Below, in pieces: positions 59,512 through 64,000 of a stretch of DNA of 64,000 nt. The stretch covers positions 1 through 64,000 of the forward strand of contig CAKQWJ010000006.1 in the NCBI GenBank assembly GCA_934278925.1. The letters run 5' to 3'. The notes beneath the pieces were generated by a model. It saw only the letters and a program-made list of their open reading frames with translations. It was not told the origin of the DNA and ran no database searches. This DNA is from an uncultured Clostridia bacterium. Lineage in GTDB: Bacteria; Bacillota; Clostridia; Peptostreptococcales; Anaerovoracaceae. The stretch's first letter is position 1. Every line of letters starts with the position of its first letter. The position numbers and the translations under genes are program-made.

Positions 59512-60507
59512 CTAAATCGTTCCGAAGTATGCAATCACACCCAGAACCGCTGTTACTGCACAAAACATATACACTACGTTGTATTCCTTCATTCCGCCCA
59601 ATTCGAAGTGATGGTGCAGCGGAGCCATTCGGAAGATTCTCTTCCCGCCGGTCTTCCGGAAGTACGCCACTTGGATGATTACCGAAAGGGCCTCAAGCAC
59701 GTAGATCAATCCCACCAGCGGAAGGAGGAATTCCTTTCCCGTTACCACTGCGATTCCGGAAAGTACGCCGCCCAGTGCCATTGAGCCGGTATCACCCATG
59801 AAAATTTTGGCCGGGTAATGATTGAACAGAAGAAATCCAATCAATGCACCCGCTACCACGGTTCCGCTGACGGTCAGAATGGTGTCCCCATCCTTCCATC
59901 CGATGACGGCGAAGGTGATTCCCACGATGGCAGTTACGCCGGCTGCCAGTCCATCCAGTCCATCGGTGAGGTTCACCGCATTGGACATGGCGATTTCCAC
60001 GAACATTACAAACGGAATGTACAGAATTCCAAAGCTTACGCTGATCTTCAGAAACGGAATGAACAGGTCTTCCCGTCCGGTCCGCATCATATAGAACGCC
60101 AGGCCGATGCTGAACACGGCCTGCATGATTAACTTCTGCTTCGCCGTCAATCCCAGATTTTCCTTCTTGGCGATTTTGTTGAAGTCATCGATAAATCCGA
60201 TGGCCCCAAAAGCAAGCATCGTCAGAACGATGGCCACCGCATCTCGCACCAGATGCGGATTTGCCCAGGATTTGGTCGGGTCTGAAACCCGAATCATGAA
60301 TACCGCCATTCCGGCCACAATGCCGATGAAAATGGCAATTCCGCCCATCGTCGGTGTACCCTGTTTCTTGAGGTGAGCCTTCGGGCCTTCTTCCCGGATA
60401 TACTGACCGAACTGTTTCCGATGAAAATACGGAATCAATCCGTAGGTCAGCAGTGCGGTAACCGCCAGTGGCATAACGAAATATAGAATTACGTCCAATA
60501 GTGTCAT
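59512..60507 (-). CDS. mraY: Phospho-N-acetylmuramoyl-pentapeptide transferase
   Basis: Integral membrane enzyme that makes lipid I by moving phospho-MurNAc-pentapeptide to undecaprenyl phosphate. The 331-residue protein has about ten helices, the opening GPKAHLKKQGTPTMGG, the catalytic aspartates in FIDDFNK, the NLTDGLDGLA loop and FMGDTGSMALGG, and the cytosolic HHHFE near the end. The ATG at 60507 starts at the first membrane helix; an in-frame ATG at 60573 would run into murF. Confidence 0.96.
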   Translation of the reverse strand: MTLLDVILYFVMPLAVTALLTYGLIPYFHRKQFGQYIREEGPKAHLKKQGTPTMGGIAIFIGIVAGMAVFMIRVSDPTKSWANPHLVRDAVAIVLTMLAFGAIGFIDDFNKIAKKENLGLTAKQKLIMQAVFSIGLAFYMMRTGREDLFIPFLKISVSFGILYIPFVMFVEIAMSNAVNLTDGLDGLAAGVTAIVGITFAVIGWKDGDTILTVSGTVVAGALIGFLLFNHYPAKIFMGDTGSMALGGVLSGIAVVTGKEFLLPLVGLIYVLEALSVIIQVAYFRKTGGKRIFRMAPLHHHFELGGMKEYNVVYMFCAVTAVLGVIAYFGTI

Positions 60508-60550
60508 TTTCTCTGTTTTCCTTTTCTTTTTTATTTCCGTTCCTATTGTA

Positions 60551-61957
60551 CTACTCTGTGATTGCTGTGACAAATTTTTCCAGCGCCATAGAACGAGATG
60601 CTTTCACATAGACCAAATCGCCGGCCTGAAGCATCGGGCGAACCGCTTTTGCAGCGTCTTCCCGGTTCTCATAGTACAGAACCTTCAAATCTGAAGATGC
60701 CGATTTTCCCCCTTCTGCAATGGCTTTGCCGTTCTCTCCGATGGCCACCAGAATATCCACCGGCTTGGAAGCCGCATATTCTCCTACGCTTCGGTGAAGC
60801 TGTTCCGAATGATCTCCAAGTTCGAACATGCTTCCTAATACAGCGATTTTTCTCTTTCCCGGGCTGTTCACCAGCACGTCGATTCCGGCCTTCATGGATT
60901 CCGGACTGGCATTGTAGGTATCGTTAATGACGGAGTAGTCCGCCCCTTTCACCACGCTGAGCCGGTTTGCGTTTGTCTCTACCTCACGAAGAGCTTCTAC
61001 GGACTCTTCCATGGTTATTCCAAAGACTTCTCCGATGGCCATAGCCAGCACCGCATTTCCCAAGTTATGGGCACCGATAACCGGCAGTTTAAGGGTAACC
61101 GTCTCTCCATCGTGGGTCACATCACATTGAACGCCTTCAATGCCCCGATCACGAATATCCGAAAGATGATAATCTTCGCCGCCTTTCGAACCCACCGTAA
61201 CGATTCTCGCATCGGACGGCTGATGGCGCTGCGCATTTTCTTTTGTGAGAATATCGGAATCCGTATTGATTACCAATGTATTCTCCGAAGTGAATCCGGT
61301 GGATACTCGAAGTTTCTCTTCCAGCAGCTTCTCCCGAGTACCGTACACCTCCAGGTGGGAGGTGCCCACGTTGGTGATTACCGCTGCCTCCGGCTTCGCA
61401 ATCCGAGACAGGTCACCCATGGCACTGCCGTAGCCTGCACCCATTTCGATGACCGCAACCTGAATATCTTCCGCAAAGGAAAATGCCGTCAGCGGAATGC
61501 CGAATTCGCTGTTCAGGTTTCCCGGCGTCTTACCCGTGCGGTAGCGGCTTCGGAGTACGCTGTAAAGGAATTCCTTTGTGCCGGTTTTTCCCACGCTTCC
61601 GGTCACGCCAACCTTTCGGAGGCCGCTCCAGTCATCCAAATATTTTTCGCCCAGGTCCATCAGCGCCAGACGGGTATCCGGTACCAGAATGACGTTCACA
61701 TCTTTCTTAGCGCCCATCTTTTCCGCCCATTCCGAATCGGACACCACCACGTTCCGGCATCCCTTCTCATATACATCCGGCAGAAACCGATGTGCATCGG
61801 CTCGCTCTCCGATGATGGCAAAGAACAGACATTCCGCCGGGATATCCCGGGAGTCGATGGACACGGCGGTGACGCTGTCGTGTCGGTTTTCCTCCGCCCT
61901 TGCGTAAATTTTTCCTTTTACCGCCGCTGCAATGTATTCCAGACTCGTTCGCTTCAT
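60551..61957 (-). CDS. murF: UDP-MurNAc-tripeptide:D-Ala-D-Ala ligase MurF
   Basis: Adds D-alanyl-D-alanine, completing the UDP-MurNAc-pentapeptide. The 468-residue Mur ligase has an N-terminal uridine domain (DSRDIPAECLFFAI, about 36-49), the ATP loop VTGSVGKTGTKEF (about 117-129), MGAGYGSAMGDL, and the C-terminal domain with INDTYNASPESMK. AAGGAAT precedes the ATG. It directly follows the PBP gene; murE, which usually stands between them, is missing. Confidence 0.97.
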   Translation of the reverse strand: MKRTSLEYIAAAVKGKIYARAEENRHDSVTAVSIDSRDIPAECLFFAIIGERADAHRFLPDVYEKGCRNVVVSDSEWAEKMGAKKDVNVILVPDTRLALMDLGEKYLDDWSGLRKVGVTGSVGKTGTKEFLYSVLRSRYRTGKTPGNLNSEFGIPLTAFSFAEDIQVAVIEMGAGYGSAMGDLSRIAKPEAAVITNVGTSHLEVYGTREKLLEEKLRVSTGFTSENTLVINTDSDILTKENAQRHQPSDARIVTVGSKGGEDYHLSDIRDRGIEGVQCDVTHDGETVTLKLPVIGAHNLGNAVLAMAIGEVFGITMEESVEALREVETNANRLSVVKGADYSVINDTYNASPESMKAGIDVLVNSPGKRKIAVLGSMFELGDHSEQLHRSVGEYAASKPVDILVAIGENGKAIAEGGKSASSDLKVLYYENREDAAKAVRPMLQAGDLVYVKASRSMALEKFVTAITE

Positions 61958-61984
61958 TTTCTTTCATTCCTTCTTTTTATAATC

Positions 61985-63973
61985 TTATTTGCTGTACAGA
62001 TATACCGTGCTGTGCGGGGATACCTTTGTTCCGGATTTCGGATACTGATCCACCACATGGAAGGATTTCCCGCTGTCCGCCGGTACCGCCTTGTATTTCA
62101 ATCCTCTTGCGGAAAGGTAATTGATGGCGCTCTTGCTGTTCATTCCGGAGACTTTCGGAACAATCACCTTGGTCTCCTGATCTCTGCTTTCATTCTTGGC
62201 GTATTTCTTGCTGACACCCAGATACGGAAGCACATTGGACATGATCCGCTTCACAATCGGTCCCGCATTCACCGCACCGAATTCGCTTCCCTTCGGACGG
62301 GTCACCATGACCAGAACCGTCACCTGCGGATCGTCCATCGGTGCCATTGCGATAAAAGAAGCCACCGTATCGCTGGAGTAGCCGCCGTTGGATGCGATAT
62401 TCGCCGTTCCGGTCTTGCCGCCGATACGGTATCCCGGGATGTAGGCCGCACCGCCGCCGCCCTTCTCCACGTAATACTGCATGATTTCCCGCATCTTGTC
62501 CGCCACTTCCGTAGATACCACCTTTCGAACCTTGGTATCCTTTATGGTCTGCACCGTCTTTCCGTCACTGTCCAGAATCTTCCGGACCACTTTCGGTTTC
62601 ATCAAGTTTCCGTCATTTCCCAAGGCATTGATGGCACACATCAGCTGAATCGGGGTGATGGCGATACCCTGTCCGAAGCCGGTGGTCGCCAAATCCACAT
62701 CTCCCAGATTGGTCGGATTCTTTACGATGGAATTTCCCTCTCCCGGCAGATCGATGCCGGTCTTGTCATCAAATCCGAAAAGGTCGATATAATCGTAAAA
62801 TCTCTTGGATCCCATGTTCAGGGCCACCCGAGCCATCGCCGGGTTGCAGGAATTTCCCACCGCCTGCTTCAGTGATTCTGTGCCGTGGGCCGTTCCCCAG
62901 CAGTTGATTCTTGTTCCGTTCACCACGATGTAACCCGGGCACTTGTACCGAGATTTCCGATTCGCACTTCCGGAATCCAATGCCGAAGCCGCCGTTACCA
63001 ACTTGAAGGTGGAACCCGGTTCATAGACACCGCTGATAATCGGGTTTGTCCACATCCGGCTCAGGTACTCACTCTGCTTGGCATCGGATAGTTTGCTGAA
63101 CTGCTTTAACGCATACGGATCCGACGGTTCATACGGATTATTCGGATCGTAACTCGGATAGTTCACCATAGCCAGCACATCGCCGGTTTTCGGACTCATT
63201 ATAACACAGCTGATGGATTCGGCACGGGTCTTCTTTTCTCCCGCTGCCACTGCCTCCTCTGCGTAATTCTGAATTACACCGTCGATGGTGGTGACGATGC
63301 CCTTGCCGTCTTCCGCTTGATAGTATTTTCGATTTCCGTTGAACAGGGTATTCCCCTGGCTGTCGGTGGTGCTGAGCTTTCGTCCCTTCACCCCGGTGAG
63401 CAGTGCGTTGTACTGGTACTCCAGTCCGCTTCTTCCGCTGTTGTTGGAATCCACGAAGCCGACGACGTGGGAAGCGAAGTCCTTGTTCGGATAACTCCGG
63501 GCCATGGACGTCTTCACCACCACGCTGTCGTCATACAGTTTCTGAAGTGCTTTTACATCATCTCTCTTCAGACCGTCTGCCAGTTTAATCAGGTTGTCCT
63601 TGTTTTCAAATTTCTTCTTGAGCTCCTTCTCGCTGAGCCCGGTGTATTTCGACAGGTTTTTCAGGACTTTCTTTCGTTCGTCCTCTGTAATTTTCTTATC
63701 CTTGTACAGACTTTGAGAATACACGTACAGCTCGTATTCCGTTACGCTTTGTGCCAGCGGATTCATATTGGCATCATAGATTGTTCCACGCACCGGGTCG
63801 ATGGTGGTATCCTGATCCTGCATCTCCGTCGCCTTCTCATTCAAATCGTCTCCCCGAACAATTTGCCAATAGGCCAGCCGGAAGGTCAGCACCGTAAACA
63901 TCAACACCACCAGCATGAATCCGATGCCCAGCCGACGTCGATTCTCATCCGCCACCCCGGTTCTCCGGGACAT
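61985..63973 (-). CDS. Class B penicillin-binding protein with PASTA domain (FtsI/SpoVD type)
   Basis: A 662-residue membrane-anchored transpeptidase that cross-links septal or spore peptidoglycan. One N-terminal helix (about 17-37) is followed by the PBP dimer domain (RGTIYDANMNPLA, from 57) and the transpeptidase with S321 in PGSTFKL, the S-x-N motif NSCNPA (about 376) and KTG in GGKTGTAN (about 522). A single PASTA domain forms the C-terminus (about 600-660). In this position it is pbpB/ftsI or spoVD. The ribosome site is weak, and the frame stays open upstream to the window edge, so the start is not certain. Confidence 0.93.
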   Translation of the reverse strand: MSRRTGVADENRRRLGIGFMLVVLMFTVLTFRLAYWQIVRGDDLNEKATEMQDQDTTIDPVRGTIYDANMNPLAQSVTEYELYVYSQSLYKDKKITEDERKKVLKNLSKYTGLSEKELKKKFENKDNLIKLADGLKRDDVKALQKLYDDSVVVKTSMARSYPNKDFASHVVGFVDSNNSGRSGLEYQYNALLTGVKGRKLSTTDSQGNTLFNGNRKYYQAEDGKGIVTTIDGVIQNYAEEAVAAGEKKTRAESISCVIMSPKTGDVLAMVNYPSYDPNNPYEPSDPYALKQFSKLSDAKQSEYLSRMWTNPIISGVYEPGSTFKLVTAASALDSGSANRKSRYKCPGYIVVNGTRINCWGTAHGTESLKQAVGNSCNPAMARVALNMGSKRFYDYIDLFGFDDKTGIDLPGEGNSIVKNPTNLGDVDLATTGFGQGIAITPIQLMCAINALGNDGNLMKPKVVRKILDSDGKTVQTIKDTKVRKVVSTEVADKMREIMQYYVEKGGGGAAYIPGYRIGGKTGTANIASNGGYSSDTVASFIAMAPMDDPQVTVLVMVTRPKGSEFGAVNAGPIVKRIMSNVLPYLGVSKKYAKNESRDQETKVIVPKVSGMNSKSAINYLSARGLKYKAVPADSGKSFHVVDQYPKSGTKVSPHSTVYLYSK

Positions 63974-63981
63974 GGCCTCGT

Positions 63982-64000
63982 CTATTCTCTTTTTCTTCGT
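63982..64000 (-). CDS. Possible 3' end of the next upstream dcw gene
   Basis: One minus-strand frame ends R-R-K-R-E-stop (TAG at 63984-63982), nine bases before the PBP start. In dcw clusters the gene here is ftsL. Only five codons are visible, so this is a guess from position. Confidence 0.2.

Noticed and set aside
61067..62875. A 602-codon plus-strand open frame opposite murF and the PBP gene
   Set aside because: It spans parts of two well-supported minus-strand genes and the gap between them.
1..64000. tRNA, rRNA or other riboswitch classes
   Set aside because: Reading for T-loop and anticodon-arm patterns and for common aptamer cores gave only the TPP riboswitch; other partial matches lie inside well-supported genes.

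Overview
The window reads as a stretch of chromosome from a low-oxygen Bacillota (Clostridia-like) bacterium of roughly balanced base composition. The reasons are a Firmicutes-type division and cell-wall (dcw) cluster, MutS2, ZapA, YlmH, YitT and MnmM/YtqB family proteins, a class III (strictly anaerobic) ribonucleotide reductase, and an iron-sulfur indolepyruvate:ferredoxin oxidoreductase. Strong GGAGG ribosome sites and consensus sigma-A-type promoters precede many genes. No rRNA, tRNA, CRISPR array, insertion sequence or prophage was recognised. The genus cannot be fixed from the sequence alone.

Layout. 0-2.2 kb (-): a LOG-family nucleotide hydrolase coupled to a type I restriction methyltransferase (hsdM) and a cut-off reading frame that may be hsdS. 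2.4-4.6 kb (+): Xaa-Pro aminopeptidase and RidA. 4.9-7.8 kb: AT-rich accessory genes (an Rpn-type nuclease and a DUF4143 ATPase) around ylmH. 8.0-12.9 kb (+): a four-gene operon (GtrA-like membrane protein, class III aminotransferase, FGGY kinase, double-domain class II aldolase) that looks like an uncharacterised amino-polyol or amino-sugar pathway. 12.9-18.2 kb (-): a 33-residue ORF, a fused membrane protein, a membrane phosphoesterase, trmO and an aldehyde dehydrogenase. 18.4 kb (+): mnmA. 19.5-23.6 kb (-): regulators and a MalY/PatB lyase. 23.7-27.4 kb (-): an argGHF operon under tandem ARG-box-like sites. 27.6-30.9 kb (-): iorAB with a YheO-like regulator. 31-34.5 kb: yitT, pepT and a HAD phosphatase. 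34.5-38.2 kb (+): a TPP-riboswitch-controlled thiamine salvage operon (thiM-thiE-thiD-cytX). 38.2-38.7 kb: a gene-free stretch with three copies of an unusual 38-bp element. 38.7-44.5 kb (-): hydrolase, cardiolipin synthase and nrdDG. 44.6-52.7 kb (-): a translation and genome-maintenance run (mnmM, TPR protein, degenerate radical-SAM protein, argS, DUF523 protein, mutS2, zapA). 52.8-64 kb (-): an rRNA/tRNA methyltransferase and the dcw cluster (ftsZ, ftsQ, murG, ftsW, murD, mraY, murF, PBP).

How the parts work together. The dcw genes build lipid II (MurF, MurD, MraY, MurG) and use it at the septum (FtsW, PBP, FtsQ, FtsZ, ZapA). The thi operon recycles hydroxymethylpyrimidine and thiazole into thiamine phosphate. 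The arg operon turns ornithine into arginine, and argS lies further along the same strand.

The observations most worth following are the three TTCACGC-N24-GCGTGAA elements between two convergent operons, the 8-12.9 kb operon of unknown substrate, a B12/radical-SAM protein that has lost the third cluster cysteine, and a terminator-like hairpin in the yitT leader.
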